NCBI RefSeq assembly: GCF_014489495.1
Contig: NZ_CP060780.1
Coordinates: forward strand, 2,181,001-2,245,000
DNA: 64,000 nucleotides
Reading direction: 5' to 3'
DNA from: Sphingomonas daechungensis
GTDB lineage: Bacteria > Pseudomonadota > Alphaproteobacteria > Sphingomonadales > Sphingomonadaceae
Each line of letters begins with the position of its first letter. Positions within the stretch are counted from its first letter, which is position 1. The notes under the pieces were generated by a model. The model was not told the origin of the DNA, ran no database searches, and saw only the letters and a list, made by a program, of their open reading frames with translations. Below, one piece after another: positions 30,726 to 41,543 of the stretch. A program made the position numbers and the translations under genes.

Positions 30726-32124
30726 TTGACGTCTCCCTCGCCCGGCTGTCCGAGCTCGAAGTCGCTGACGGGCTTCATCCGCGGGTTGCCGCTGAAGTAC
30801 ATGAGCGCGCCGTCGATCCACACGCGCTCAGGGCGGGCGTAGGTGCTGAACGGATTGGCGTTCCACAGGACGACGTCGGCCATCTTGCCTTGCTTCAGGC
30901 TGCCGGTCTTGTCGGCAATGCCCAGCGCCTTGGCCGGATTGTAGCTGAGCCAGGTCCAGGCGTGCTCATCGCTGATGGACAGACCCATGCGACGCCCGTC
31001 GGCGAGCGCCTTCGCTGCCTCCTGGTTCAATCGCTGGATGCCGTTCGGATCGTCGGAGTGGACGATCGCGCAGGCGCCGGCATGGTCGACCAGCGGGATG
31101 TTTTCCTTCATTCCGTCATAGGCTTCCATCTTGAAGCCCCACCAGTCGGCCCACATCGCCGCGCAAATGCCGTTGGCGGCTAAAAGATCGGCAACCTTGT
31201 AGGCTTCGACAGCGTGATGGAAGGCCGTGATCTTGTAGCCGAATTCCTTCGACATATCGATCATGATGGCCATTTCGTCGGCGCGGTAGCAGTGGTTGTG
31301 CACCAGGATCTGGCCGTTCAGCACGCCCATCAGCGTGTCCATCGCCAGATCGCGCTCCGGCATATCACCGCCGGTCTTATTATAGCGATCCCATTTGCGC
31401 TTGTAGGCCTGCGCCTTGATCCATGTCGCGCGATCCACCGCGATGTTCCCCATCCGAGTCTGGGGCATCTGGCTCTTGGATCCGTAAACGCGCTTCGGGT
31501 TTTCACCGCATGCCATCTTCAGACCGTAAGGAGCGCCGGGGAACTTCATCCCCTGCACAGTCCGCGCGGGGACGTTCTTCAGCGTGACGGACCGACCGCC
31601 GAACAGGTTTGCCGACCCCGGAAGGATCTGCAGCGCCGTGACGCCACCGTTCATCAGGGCCCGGCTGAAGCCGGGGTCCTGCGGCCACACGCTGTGTTCC
31701 GCCAGACCTCAGGCCGAACCGGGCTGGTCGCCTCATTGCCATCGCTGTGTGCTGGGACTCCGGGCGACGGGTAGTCGCCGAGGTGGCTGTGCACATCGAT
31801 AATGCCGGGCGTTACGAACTTGCCGGTACCATCGACCTGATAGGCACCCTCAGGAACCGGCGTGTCGGCTCCACCGATCGCCTGAACCACGCCATCGGCG
31901 AGAACGACCGTGCCGTTTTCGATGCGACCGCCTTCCCCGTCGAAGATAGTCGCGCCGCGGATTGCGGTCACGGCTCCCGGGTAGCGCTGGTAGGTCGACG
32001 GATACGGGTCCTGGTTGATCCGCACAGGCGGCGCCGCTTTCTTGGGCGGCGGCGTCTGCGCGCATCCGGACGCAAGGAAGGCAGCGGCGGCACAGGCCGC
32101 CGTCACCCACTTATTTGACACCAT
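30722..32124 (-). CDS. Amidohydrolase family lipoprotein (one frameshift)
   Basis: An exported hydrolase with a lipobox (FLASGC at about residue 21), so it is likely anchored in a membrane facing the periplasm. The metal site is conserved: GIIDVHSHLGD, NHCYRADE, FHHAVEAYK and the metal aspartate in HSDDP. The N-terminal beta-sandwich has IRGATIFDGEG. The frame breaks near 31700 (one missing G; repair reads EVWAEHSVWPQDPGFS). Repaired length is about 467 residues. The start overlaps the end of the POT transporter gene by 14 bases. Substrates may be peptides or cyclic amides; unknown. Confidence 0.82.
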
Positions 32125-33921
32125 GCATCCACTTCTTGAGCGGGAAGCTCAGGAGGAAGAGGACGACACCGGCGCCGATGGCGATCCAGGCGATGGTCGT
32201 GAACGTCGCTGCGTAGGTGTCGAGGCTGACCTTCAGGTTGGTGACCTGACCGCCCACCGTCTCGACGCTCGCGAACTGCGCGACGACGCCTGCGACATAT
32301 TGCGCAACCGAGATCGAGAGGAACCAGACCCCCATCATCAGGCCAACCACCCTGGCGATCGACAATTTGGTGATCATGCTCAATCCGACCGGCGATATGC
32401 ACAATTCTGCGAGCGAATGGATCAGGTAGAGGCCGGCGAGCCACCAGAGGCCAACCTGCCAATTGTTCTCGGGCCGGCGAACGTCGTTCCGAGCACCAGG
32501 AACAGGAATCCTGCTCCGACGCCAACGAGCGCGATCGAGAACTTCACCGGTATGGACGGCTCGAGGCCTCGCTTTGCCAATCCGAGCCAAAGCAGGCTCA
32601 TCAACGGCGCGAAGATCACGATGCTGATCGGGTTGAAGTTCTGGGTCTGCGGCGCCGACATCGCGAACAATCCGAACACGCTGCGATCGGTGTTGCGATC
32701 CGCGAACAGGGTCAGCGACGATCCTGCCTGCTCAAACAAGGTCCAGAAGAAGACGTTGAAGACGATGAGGATCATCGCCGCCGTCATCATCTGCGCTTCC
32801 TGCTTCGTTCCCTTCGCGAAAGACCAGGCGAGGATTCCCGGCACAGCGATGATGAACGTGCCGAACAGCAGCTTGCCCATCAGCGGAAGCGAGGCGAGAT
32901 AGCCGATGAAGCCCGAACCAGGTTCGGCCTCCGTTGCGTTCATCAGGTTGCTGAACAGGAAGACGAACACGGGAACCGCGAGCAATGCGCAGATGTAGAT
33001 GGCGACGTCGCGATTCTTCGCGTCTGCGGGCCGCTCGCCATAGCCATCGAGGCGCCCGCCATCGAACTGGATGAGGGCGTAGCTGATCAGCATGCCGACG
33101 CCGGCAAGGCTGAGACCGGCCCACCAACCGAGCCAGTCGGCAAGGAAGGGACAGAGCAACTGCCCGCCAATAGAGCCGAGATTGATGCCCATGTAGAAGA
33201 TGGTGAAGCCGCTGTCCCGGCGACGGTCGCCCTGATCATACAGTGCGCCGACGATGGTCGAAATGTTCGGCTTGAAGAAGCCGTTCCCCACCGAAACTAG
33301 CGACAGTGCGATCAACATGATCGTCAGCGTCAGCGGGTCGCGCTCGCCGCCGAACTCGACCGTGCCTTTGGCAAGTCGCCGCGCTTCCTGCCCATTATTC
33401 AGAAGCGACACGGATCCGTCGTCATTGCCCCGGATCAGGAGCTTCTGGCCTCCGTCGACGATGAAACGCGCCTCGTTCGGATCACTCGTCGGCCGGTCGA
33501 CGAAATTGTCGCGGACAACTTCGTATCGCTGGCCATCGATCGTCGCGATCGGCTTAGCCGCCGAACCGCCAAAGGCGAGGGTGAAATAGCCTAGCGCCAT
33601 CAGAATGGCGCCGAACTTGATGGAGCGCTTGGAGCCCAGATACTGGTCGGCGATGAAGCCACCGACTAGCGGGGTCAGGTAAACGAGGGCCGTGTAGCCG
33701 CCGTAGAGGCCGGTCGCCTGCTGATCCGAGAAGAGAAAGTGCTTGGTCAGATAGAGCGTCAGCAACGCTCGCATGCCGTAGTAGCCGAAACGCTCCCACA
33801 TCTCCGTAGTGAAGAGGCGAGCGAGCTGGCGCGGGTGCCCGAACCAGGTTTCCTTCTTGGCTGGATTGGTGCGCCCCGAAGCGGGCGAAAAAGGTTCTTC
33901 TACGGCCGGTGTATCGACCAT
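32111..33921 (-). CDS. POT-family proton-coupled peptide transporter (one frameshift)
   Basis: An inner-membrane peptide symporter of the major facilitator superfamily (PTR2/POT). The TM1 motif EMWERFGYYGMRALLTLYL contains the ExxER signature; about 14 hydrophobic segments follow, with a large loop of about 80 residues after TM4. The ATG at 33921 is preferred because GAGGGGAGA lies just upstream; a TTG at 33951 is less likely. The frame breaks near 32480 (missing C), and repair gives about 603 residues, ending KWMHGVK. It heads a four-gene operon with two amidohydrolases and NnrU, consistent with uptake and breakdown of peptides. Confidence 0.88.
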
Positions 33922-34019
33922 CCGGATGTCTCCCCTCACGGATGTACTCAAGTGGCGGCGACCCTAACGGGCAATTCTTCCTTGTGAAGCGGATTGTTGC
34001 GGGCGTCCGGCCTCCCTAG

Positions 34020-34617
34020 ATGAACGGCTCGATGCTTAACGACCTTTCCTCGACCTTATCCTTGCTCAAGACCCGCCGTTCCGGCCGCCCGCGCGAAATG
34101 GTTGGGCCCGGTCCTTCAGACGATGAGCTGCGGCAGATCCTCGAGATCGCGATGCGGGTTCCTGACCACGGCAAGCTGGCGCCCTGGCGCTTCGTCGTCG
34201 TCGGAAAGGACCAGCGGAACGCCCTCGCAAATCTTCTGCATAAGGCTCTCGATGCCGAGGATGCGCAGGCAGGAAACGCACATCACGAGAAGGAAGAGGA
34301 ATTCGCGCATCAAGGTGAAGCGTTGATCGTTCTCGTCTCATCGCCGGTGCAGAACCACAAGATTCCGGTCTGGGAGCAGGAGCTTTCGGCCGGGGCGGCG
34401 GCAATGAACCTGCTCACGGCCGCTCACGCTGCGGGATATGTCGGGGGTGGATCACGGGCTGGCGGGCCTATTCGCCGACCGTCAACGCCGCCTTCGCGGG
34501 CCCGGGCGAACGCATCGTCGGCTTCATCTTTCTGGGAACCCCGGACGGGAGCTTGAGGAACGTCCGCGTCCCGATCCGGGCCATGTCGTTCGGAAATGGG
34601 CGTCGCCCGCAGATTGA
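34020..34617 (+). CDS. Nitroreductase family protein, YdjA-like (two frameshifts)
   Basis: An FMN-dependent oxidoreductase of about 200 residues. The FMN-binding start reads KTRRSGRPREMVGPGP, with MRVPDHGKLAPWRFVVVG for the second FMN site and GAAAMNLLTAAHAAGYVGGWITG (after repair) in the C-terminal half. The frame breaks near 34446 (missing G) and 34550 (missing T); the repaired end is DPGHVVRKWASPAD with a TGA at 34615-34617. The physiological substrate is unknown. The gene is followed by a GntR regulator. Confidence 0.8.
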
Positions 34618-34631
34618 CCAGACATCCGACG

Positions 34632-34649
34632 TGCTGTATTAGAACAGCA
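34632..34649. promoter_or_regulatory. Operator-like palindrome abutting the GntR start codon
   Basis: Arms TGCTGT and ACAGCA surround ATTAGA. The last base of the right arm is the A of the ATG. There is no room for a Shine-Dalgarno sequence, so the mRNA is probably leaderless and the palindrome is likely the promoter -10/operator for autoregulation. Inference from position. Confidence 0.55.
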
Positions 34650-35004
34650 TGACGCTTCGCACGAGTCACGAGAAACCGGTCTACGTCCGCCTCCGCGAGA
34701 CAATTGCCGACGCAATCCTTTCCGGACAGTTTCGTGACGGCGACCCCTTCCCTCGGTTCGTGCTTTGGCAGCGGAGCAGCAGGCGAACCCGCTGACCGTC
34801 GCCAAGGCGTATCAGGGCTTCCAGGATGAAGGATTGGTCACTGTTCGGCGCGGCGTCGGCCTGTTCGTCGCGCCGGGCGCACGCGCGCGTCTGCGGGACG
34901 GGGAGCGCAAGCGCTTCATCGAACAGGAATGGCCGGCGATCCGCGAGCGCATGGCCCGCCTCGGCATCGATCCGGCCGACCTCGCCGAACGGCAGAGCGC
35001 CTAG
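34649..35004 (+). CDS. GntR family transcriptional regulator, YtrA type (one frameshift)
   Basis: A short (about 118 residues) regulator consisting of the GntR winged helix (about residues 10-75) and a short C-terminal dimer tail instead of an effector domain, the mark of the YtrA subfamily. The helix-turn-helix (SVRALAAEQQANPLTVAKAYQ after repair) and wing (GLVTVRRGVGLFVA) are clear. The frame breaks near 34746 (missing C). YtrA proteins usually control nearby ABC transporter genes; none is adjacent here. The end overlaps the convergent acyl-CoA dehydrogenase gene by four bases. Confidence 0.82.
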
Positions 35005-36692
35005 GCCAGCTCCTCCGCGGGAGCTTGGTAGATCATCTCGGCCGTAGCTTCCGCACCGGCGCCGAGACCAACCGCTTCCGGCACGATCACCGACAGAAAA
35101 TATTCGATCGCAGCGCGCCGGCCGGCATTGCCTCCACCACCTTCGCCGGCATTGATCGCTCGTCCCAGTCGCTCCACCAGCCAGCCCGCTGTCAGGACAG
35201 CTGCCATGGTCATCAGCGGGTAGCTGGCCGTTAGGCGGTCATCCGGCGAGGCGTTGCGCGCGCTCGCCACCAGCACTTCCAGCTCATCCGTCAGCAGGAT
35301 GAGTTCCTTGTGCTGCGCGTCGGCCCGAATATCCGCGATCAGCCCGTCGAACGCCGCGCCGCCGTCCAGGCCTATCTTTCGCTGGACGAAGTCTGCTGCC
35401 TGAATCCCGTTCGTACCCTCGTAGATCGGGGCGATACGAGCATCCCGAAGATGCTGCGCGGCCCCGGTTTCCTCGATGAACCCCATGCCACCGTGGACCT
35501 GGATGCCGAGGCTGGCCACCTCGCAGCCGACGTCCGTGCACCAACCTTTGACCAACGGCGTCAGGACGTCAGCGCGCAACCCGGCCTCGCCGTCGCCGAC
35601 GTTCGCGCGGTCGAGTTGGCCGAAAGCGTAATAGGCTAGCGAGCGTGCGGCGATGGTCAGAGCGCGCATACGGACGAGCATCCGCCGGACGTCCGGATGA
35701 TCGGCGATCCGCACCGGCAGGCCCGCTCTCACGCCCTGCTTGCGATCTAGCGCATAGGCGACCGCGCGCTGGGTCGCGCGCTCGGCGAGCCCGACGCCCT
35801 GCAGGCCGACATTCAGGCGGGCATTGTTCATCATCGTGAACATTGCGGACATGCCGCCCAGCTCAGGGCCGATCAGCCAGCCGGTTGCGCCGCCCTCTTC
35901 CCCGTAGGCCATCACGCACGTCGGCGACGCGTGGATGCCCATCTTGTGCTCGATGGACACGCAACCGAGATCGTTTGGAGTGCCGTCCGGAAGCACCTTC
36001 GGAACGAGGAACAGGGAAACCCCCTTCGTGCCGTCCGGAGCGCCGGGCGTGCGGGCGAGCACCATGTGAACGATGTTGTCGGTGAGATCGTGCTCCCCGT
36101 AGGTGATGAAGATCTTGGTCCCGCTGACTTTCCAGCTGCCGTCCCCTGCGGGAACGGCTTTCGACTTGAGCGCACCCACGTCGCTTCCGGCCTGAGGCTC
36201 GGTCAGGTTCATCGTCGCAGTCCACTCACCGCTGACGATCTTGGACAGATATTCGCGTTTCAGGTCGTCCGAGCCATGCGCGTCGATCGCCTCCACGGCA
36301 CCAAGGCCAAGCATCGGGCACAGCGCAAAGGCCACGTTGGCCGCGTTGAAATCCTCCATCATCGCCGCCGAGAGGCTGTTCGGAAGGCCCTGCCCGCCGG
36401 CCTCGACGGGTCCGGAGAGGCCCATCCATCCGCCTTCGACAAACCTCGCATAGGCTTCCCGCCAACCTGGCGGCGTCGTCACGGCACCATCGACCCAGCG
36501 CGATCCCTCGCGGTCGCCCACCGTGTTGAGTGGCGCAAGCTCACCCTCCGCGAATTCGGCGGCACCTTGAAGCACCGCATCGACCATGTCCGGCGTCGCT
36601 TCGGCAAAGCGATTGGATTTCGCGAGTTCGGCGATGCGCACGACATGATCAAGGACAAGGCGTTGGTCACTGACTGGGCTTGCGAAGCTCAT
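35001..36692 (-). CDS. Acyl-CoA dehydrogenase, DmdC-like
   Basis: The 563-residue protein has the long acyl-CoA dehydrogenase form: N-terminal helical domain, middle beta domain with NLTEPQAGSDVGALKSKA and GTKIFITYGEHDLTDN, the flavin contact GGMGFIEETGAAQ, the catalytic glutamate in IYEGTNGIQAADF, and an extra C-terminal domain as in DmdC/AidB-like enzymes. It oxidises an acyl-CoA, likely a short- or medium-chain or methylthio acid; the exact substrate is uncertain. The reading frame is intact. The ATG is at 36692. Confidence 0.87.
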   Translation of the reverse strand: MSFASPVSDQRLVLDHVVRIAELAKSNRFAEATPDMVDAVLQGAAEFAEGELAPLNTVGDREGSRWVDGAVTTPPGWREAYARFVEGGWMGLSGPVEAGGQGLPNSLSAAMMEDFNAANVAFALCPMLGLGAVEAIDAHGSDDLKREYLSKIVSGEWTATMNLTEPQAGSDVGALKSKAVPAGDGSWKVSGTKIFITYGEHDLTDNIVHMVLARTPGAPDGTKGVSLFLVPKVLPDGTPNDLGCVSIEHKMGIHASPTCVMAYGEEGGATGWLIGPELGGMSAMFTMMNNARLNVGLQGVGLAERATQRAVAYALDRKQGVRAGLPVRIADHPDVRRMLVRMRALTIAARSLAYYAFGQLDRANVGDGEAGLRADVLTPLVKGWCTDVGCEVASLGIQVHGGMGFIEETGAAQHLRDARIAPIYEGTNGIQAADFVQRKIGLDGGAAFDGLIADIRADAQHKELILLTDELEVLVASARNASPDDRLTASYPLMTMAAVLTAGWLVERLGRAINAGEGGGGNAGRRAAIEYFLSVIVPEAVGLGAGAEATAEMIYQAPAEELA

Positions 36693-36739
36693 GTTTGCTC
36701 CACTTGATGGCGGCTGCCCGCGTCTATAGCGGCGGCGCC

Positions 36740-37657
36740 ATGCCAGATGCCACCCGGATCCTGCCGTATAGTACGGACGCGATCGCCGAAGCGGCGGATC
36801 TTATTCGTAATGGGCTGCCGGTCGCGGTCGCGACGGAGACGGTCTACGGCCTGGCGGCGGATGCGACCAATGCCGGAGCGGTTGCTCGAATCTATGAGGC
36901 GAAGGGACGTCCGGGCTTCAATCCGTTAATCGTCCACGTGCCTGACCTGGCTTCGGCAACGGAGATCGGAGAATTCTCGACCGAGGCTGTGGACCTTGCC
37001 AAGCAATATTGGCCCGGCCCCCTGACCCTCGTCGTGCCGCTTCGATTGACCTCGCCGATCGCTTCACTGGTTACAGCAGGCCTTCCGACGATCGCTCTGC
37101 GGGTCCCGGCCCATCCGGCAATGCAAGCTTTGCTGCAGGAGGTTGGGCGCCCGCTGGCCGCGCCATCCGCCAACGCCAGCGGGAGCATCAGCCCAACCCG
37201 CGCCGAACATGTCTTGAAGAGCCTCGGCGGTCGAATCCCGCTGATCGTCGATGCCGGACCGACCGAGCGCGGCCTTGAATCGACCATCATCGCCGCGACC
37301 GGCGGTCCTCTTAGACTTCTCCGACGCGGTCCAATCGAAGTCGCTCAAGCCGTCGAAGGGCACAGCGACAAGATCGAAGCCCCTGGGCAGCTCGCGAGCC
37401 ATTACGCCCCGTCGAAGCCACTGCGCCTTAATGCTAGTGAGCCGCTAAGCGACGAATTCCTGATCGGCTTCGGTCAGGTGGCCGGTGACGCGAACCTCAG
37501 TGAATCCGGCGACCTTGTCGAAGCCGCAGCGCGCCTTTTCGACCTTCTTCACCTCGCCGATGACTCGGAACAAGCGCGGATTGCGGTTGCCCCCATCCCT
37601 GCCGACGGCCTCGGTGCCGCAATCAACGATCGCTTGCACCGCGCCGCAACCGCGTGA
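36740..37657 (+). CDS. tsaC: L-threonylcarbamoyladenylate synthase, Sua5/TsaC type
   Basis: Makes threonylcarbamoyl-AMP from threonine, bicarbonate and ATP for the tRNA modification t6A. The YrdC domain (about residues 10-200) has TETVYGLAADAT, KGRPGFNPL and the APSANASG motif; a C-terminal Sua5 domain (about residues 230-305) follows, so this is the long Sua5 form. I place the start at the ATG at 36740, before the natural N-terminus MPDATRILPYS; upstream in-frame codons are ignored. The frame is intact. It converges on the kpsS-like gene with only a five-base gap between stops. Confidence 0.92.
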   Translation: MPDATRILPYSTDAIAEAADLIRNGLPVAVATETVYGLAADATNAGAVARIYEAKGRPGFNPLIVHVPDLASATEIGEFSTEAVDLAKQYWPGPLTLVVPLRLTSPIASLVTAGLPTIALRVPAHPAMQALLQEVGRPLAAPSANASGSISPTRAEHVLKSLGGRIPLIVDAGPTERGLESTIIAATGGPLRLLRRGPIEVAQAVEGHSDKIEAPGQLASHYAPSKPLRLNASEPLSDEFLIGFGQVAGDANLSESGDLVEAAARLFDLLHLADDSEQARIAVAPIPADGLGAAINDRLHRAATA

Positions 37658-37661
37658 TCGG

Positions 37662-38964
37662 TTAGCGACCCGTCCGGTTTGAAACTGCAGCGATATTCGT
37701 TCGCCTACCGGCCGCCTGCTCCTCGGTCTGCGGTGCGCGAAGCTGCGTGACAGTCGCCGAAGACGGCTGCTCCGCCCGACAAGGAGTCGTTCCACCATGG
37801 ACTGGATCAGCGTATCCACGGCGGACTCGCTCGCTAGTCCTCCCCTGACCAGGCAGCGGTCGACCAGAACACGCCGGAAGGCCTCATACAGCCCGGGCTC
37901 GGGCGTGGTCGGACGAGACCAGAAGGTGTCGAGATGCTCCTGATGCGTCAGGCCAGGCAAGTCGTAGATCGCTTCGCCCACAGTGCAAACGGGCACGTCA
38001 TTAGAGAGCGCAAGCGTGGCCGACGTGCTGTTGACGCAAACCAATCCTCGCGACTGGCGTGCCATCTTCTCCAGGTCACCGCCGTCAACGAAGTGCAGCC
38101 GATTTTCGAGTCCGAGCCGGCGGCCGTGCTCCCCGACAAATCGTGACCAATTGTAGAAGCTGCAATCGAGCGGATGGGCTTTCAAGAGGAGATGAACGTC
38201 CTCCGGCGCATTGGCCGCGAAGCTCTCGACGACATAGCTGGCAGCGCTCTGCATGTCCGGGAACGGCGAGTGCGCTCGAATTTGGAAATCCCCTGATAGC
38301 TGTAGGGGAGTAGGAATTTCGGTTGCCCCTCGAGTTCACCAAGCACCTGCGTCGCGTGCCGCGATGCCCGCTTCTCGCGCCAGAATTTCCAAAGCCAGCC
38401 GAATCCCTCCTTCAGGATCGGAGTGCTTCTGTGCGACCGGTAGTGCGGAAAGGAAAAGCGCCGTTGCAGAACATGATGGTAATACCAGTACGAGTCCCTC
38501 GCCCGCCGCTTGAAGCTGGCGGTAACCGGCGGCAAATCGGGCTCCGGTGGCAAGGTAGCCGCTTCGCGGAAGAACCAGCTCTTGTCGCGGGACAGCGGCG
38601 AACGAGCGTTTACGCCCTCGCGCTCAAGCGTCATCCAGTGCGGTCGAAGATAGCCCTCCTCGAGGACATGCGTGCGGACGTCTCGGAGGGCAGCAACGCC
38701 GTGCGCGGCCAGGTGATACGGCCGGCAATCGCCGTAGAGCAGCAGGTCGGTAATCCCATTTCGACGCAGGAAGTCGTCGAAGAACACCGGCCATTCGGAG
38801 AAACGACCACGAAAATTGACCGCGCCTTCCGGCCAATCGAGCGCATCGCCGCCGCTGAGATTGATCCGGTGAACCTCAGCGCCCTGCTTTGCCATTTCGG
38901 CGCCGAGCAATTGGAAGAACGGTCCCGGAGGCCCCTGCAGAAAAACAAAGGAACGCTGTGCCAT
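37662..38964 (-). CDS. kpsS: Capsular polysaccharide biosynthesis protein, KpsS-like (frameshifts)
   Basis: Belongs to the KpsS/LipB family, which adds beta-Kdo residues to build the capsule lipid linker in the cytoplasm. The N-terminus FVFLQGPPGPFFQLLGAEM and the HVLEEGYLRPHWMTLE motif are typical, as are later AHPLD and the VCVNSTSATLAL stretch. The frame breaks near 38270 (repair gives SYQLSGDFQIRAHSP) and again near 37787, where the repaired tail continues to a TAA at 37662-37664. About 434 residues. It lies immediately downstream of kpsC on the same strand, as in group 2 capsule loci. Confidence 0.85.
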
Positions 38965-38969
38965 TTACT

Positions 38970-40606
38970 CTACGCCTTGATTCCCGCCAGCCGCTTCTTC
39001 CAGCGACCCTGCAGCCTACGCAACTTAACAACTCCGTGACTTTGCCGCCCGGCCGCGCCCTCGGCAATCCTGCGGATGAGGATTTCCGGCGGACAGGGTA
39101 AACCAGTCACCGGGTCCAGATAGCGAGGATAAGTCAGGAGGACGGCGGCTACGAGCTCATCCAAAGAGCGTTTCGCACTGCGCCGCGCCGGCACCGGGCC
39201 CAGATCGGTCGTCAGGCCCCAACCTGCGTAGAATGGCACCCCGTGCGCGGTGACCGGCTTCTTCCGCAATAGGGCCTCGAAGCCCGCAAGCGAAGTGTTG
39301 ACGTGAAGCTCGTCCACGTAATCGATCAGCGCGGAAATCGGCTGATCTCGGACGATTTCGTCCGCCAGAGCGAGAGCCTCGCGATCTTCAACCGCTCCGA
39401 TCCGATGTCCGGCCTCCACGTCGGGATGTGGCTTGTAAATGATGCACGCATCCGGGCGCTGCTCCCGTACCCGCCTGAGCAGGTCGAGATTGCCCGCGAC
39501 AGCCTGCGCACCGCACAAGACAGCGCGATCATCTTCGACCTGACCGGGAACAAGCACGTAATGTCTGTTTGGTTCCCGAGCCTCCAGCTTGGCCGAGCCG
39601 GAGCCATATTTGCTGACACCGACTTCAACGATCAGCTCTCGAAGATCGCGCGCCCGTTGCAGCGTCCCGGAATCAAAAGCTCCATTCTGGAGTAGATTCT
39701 CCAGTTCACTCGGCTTGGCGGGATCGAAATGAACACCGAGACGATCGACAACGATCGACAGCGGAGGAACGCAGTCGGAGCCGAGGCCGACGGAGCGAAT
39801 GAACCCGTCCTCAACCTCCAGGACGGCGTCCGCCTCCCGCTCGATTCTCGCGAGGACGTCAGTCGGCGTCCGCGACTTCCAGACAGCGATCTCGCCGTCC
39901 GAGTCTGCGCTCGAAAGCGCGGTCTTGAAGGGAACCGGGTCCTCCCCAGCCCACAGCAAGGGTGCGACGGTCGGCTGCTTCCAGAAGGCAAATCCGAACG
40001 CTGACGTAATCTCGCGGTTGCTGTCGATCAGCTTGCGCCAAAAACCACAGAGAGCTGCGGCCTCCATCACGTTCATTGGCGCGCCGGAGTACGGATTCAC
40101 GTAGGTCTGATCGGAGAGATACGCAGCAGCCGCTTCACGAGACGTGACTGAAGAATAGCGACCGGGGGCGACACAGGCTACGGGAATGCCGTTTATTGCG
40201 GCGATCAGGACGAGCTCGTCGTCTCCGTCCACGATGATCCGCCGGGCATTGTCCAGCACGTACCAAGGATCGCAGGCGCCCCATAGGCGGCCGACCTCCT
40301 TGCCAACCGAGGGCACGTTTGCCGAAGGCTGATCGGTCCAGAACAAGACTGGCTCCGCAGCCTCCAGCGTCGGGAATGCCTCAACCGGCATGAGAGTTCT
40401 GACAAGGGTGAATGGCTCGCAAGGGAGCTCGGGCTGTTTCGCCCAGTACTCACCGCCCACTCGAAGCTTGGCGATCTCGCCAAGCGCCGTTTCAACTGAA
40501 GGGACCCTTCGGTCACCAGCGACCGAACCCGGTCCGCGAATTGACGCAACATTGGCGCCGGGAAAGGCGGCACCCGCAGAAAAGGCTCGGACTCACCGAT
40601 GTTCAT
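38970..40606 (-). CDS. kpsC: Capsular polysaccharide biosynthesis protein, KpsC-like (one frameshift)
   Basis: Partner of KpsS in making the Kdo linker of ABC-transporter capsules. The C-terminal part has HPDVEAGHRIG, VDELHVNTSLAGFEALLRKKPVTAHG and PFYAGWGLTTD, followed by DPVTGLPCPPEILIRRI, all hallmark KpsC stretches; the N-terminal 45 residues (FLRVPPFPGA) show a broken frame near 40556, fixed by one G. At about 545 residues it is shorter than the two-module E. coli KpsC (about 675), so it may carry a shortened first module. Only five bases separate it from kpsS. Confidence 0.85.
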
Positions 40607-40636
40607 AGCAATGGTTAATTACAGCCGCTTTTCGTT

Positions 40637-40679
40637 GGACGGACAACCGTGCGAGTGTGCTCGCTCGCATATTCCGTCC
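40637..40679 (-). terminator. Nested inverted repeats directly after rmlA
   Basis: An outer 7-bp stem (GGACGGA / TCCGTCC) encloses an inner 6-bp stem (TGCGAG / CTCGCA). It ends at the base before the rmlA stop codon and lies before the kpsC start on the same strand. Probably a terminator or a protective 3' stem separating the rml operon from kpsC-kpsS. Confidence 0.45.
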
Positions 40680-41543
40680 TTAACGCGTCAAGCCTCGTAA
40701 ATAGGCTGCATATTCGCCCTTGCCGAGACGGGTGATGGCCCGGTTCAGCCCTTCATCGTCAATAAAACCGGTCCGCCATGCGATCTCTTCCGGACATGCG
40801 ATCTTCATGCCCTGCCGGCGCTCCAGCGTAGCCACGAATTCTGCGGCCTCGAGAAGACTGTCCGGTGTTCCGGTGTCCAGCCAGGCATAGCCCCTGCCCA
40901 TCACCTCCACGGAGAGCTCCCCACGTTCGAGGTAAACGCGGTTCACGTCGGTGATCTCGAGCTCGCCACGCGCCGAAGGCTGAATGTCAGCAGCGATATC
41001 GACGATCTTCTCGTCGTAGAAATAGAGGCCGGTCACCGCCCAATGTGACTTCGGCTGTGACGGCTTCTCCTCGATGCTGAGTGCCCGCATCGCGTCATCG
41101 AACTCGACCACGCCATAACGTTCCGGATCGGCAACCTGATAAGCAAAGACGGTTGCACCATCCATTCTGCTGCGGGCTTCCTGCAGCGTGTCCGAAAAAC
41201 CATGGCCGAAGAAGATGTTGTCGCCGAGGACGAGGCAAGAAGGACCTCCTGCCACGAAGTCGGCGCCGATCGTGAACGCCTGCGCCAAGCCTTTGGGCTC
41301 CGGCTGCACGGCGTAGGAAATCTGCATGCCCCACTGCGAACCATCTCCCAGCAAATGTCGGAACGCGGCCGAATCGTGCGGAGTTGTGATGACCAGAACC
41401 TCGCGGATCCCCGCGAGCATCAAGGTGGTCAGCGGATAATAAATAAGCGGCTTGTCGTAGACCGGCATCAGCTGCTTCGAGACCGCAAGGGTCATTGGGA
41501 AAAGGCGCGTACCACTGCCGCCGGCCAGGATGATGCCCTTCAT
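40680..41543 (-). CDS. rmlA: Glucose-1-phosphate thymidylyltransferase
   Basis: First enzyme of dTDP-L-rhamnose synthesis. The N-terminal nucleotide-binding motif is [16 protein letters not shown], followed by [20 protein letters not shown] and the metal-binding [13 protein letters not shown]. The ATG at 41543 begins MKGIILAGG; a longer frame upstream has no similarity to the family. Intact, about 287 residues, the normal length. The start overlaps the rmlD stop (TAATG). The gene order rmlC-rmlB-rmlD-rmlA makes a complete dTDP-rhamnose pathway. Confidence 0.95.
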   Translation of the reverse strand: MKGIILAGGSGTRLFPMTLAVSKQLMPVYDKPLIYYPLTTLMLAGIREVLVITTPHDSAAFRHLLGDGSQWGMQISYAVQPEPKGLAQAFTIGADFVAGGPSCLVLGDNIFFGHGFSDTLQEARSRMDGATVFAYQVADPERYGVVEFDDAMRALSIEEKPSQPKSHWAVTGLYFYDEKIVDIAADIQPSARGELEITDVNRVYLERGELSVEVMGRGYAWLDTGTPDSLLEAAEFVATLERRQGMKIACPEEIAWRTGFIDDEGLNRAITRLGKGEYAAYLRGLTR

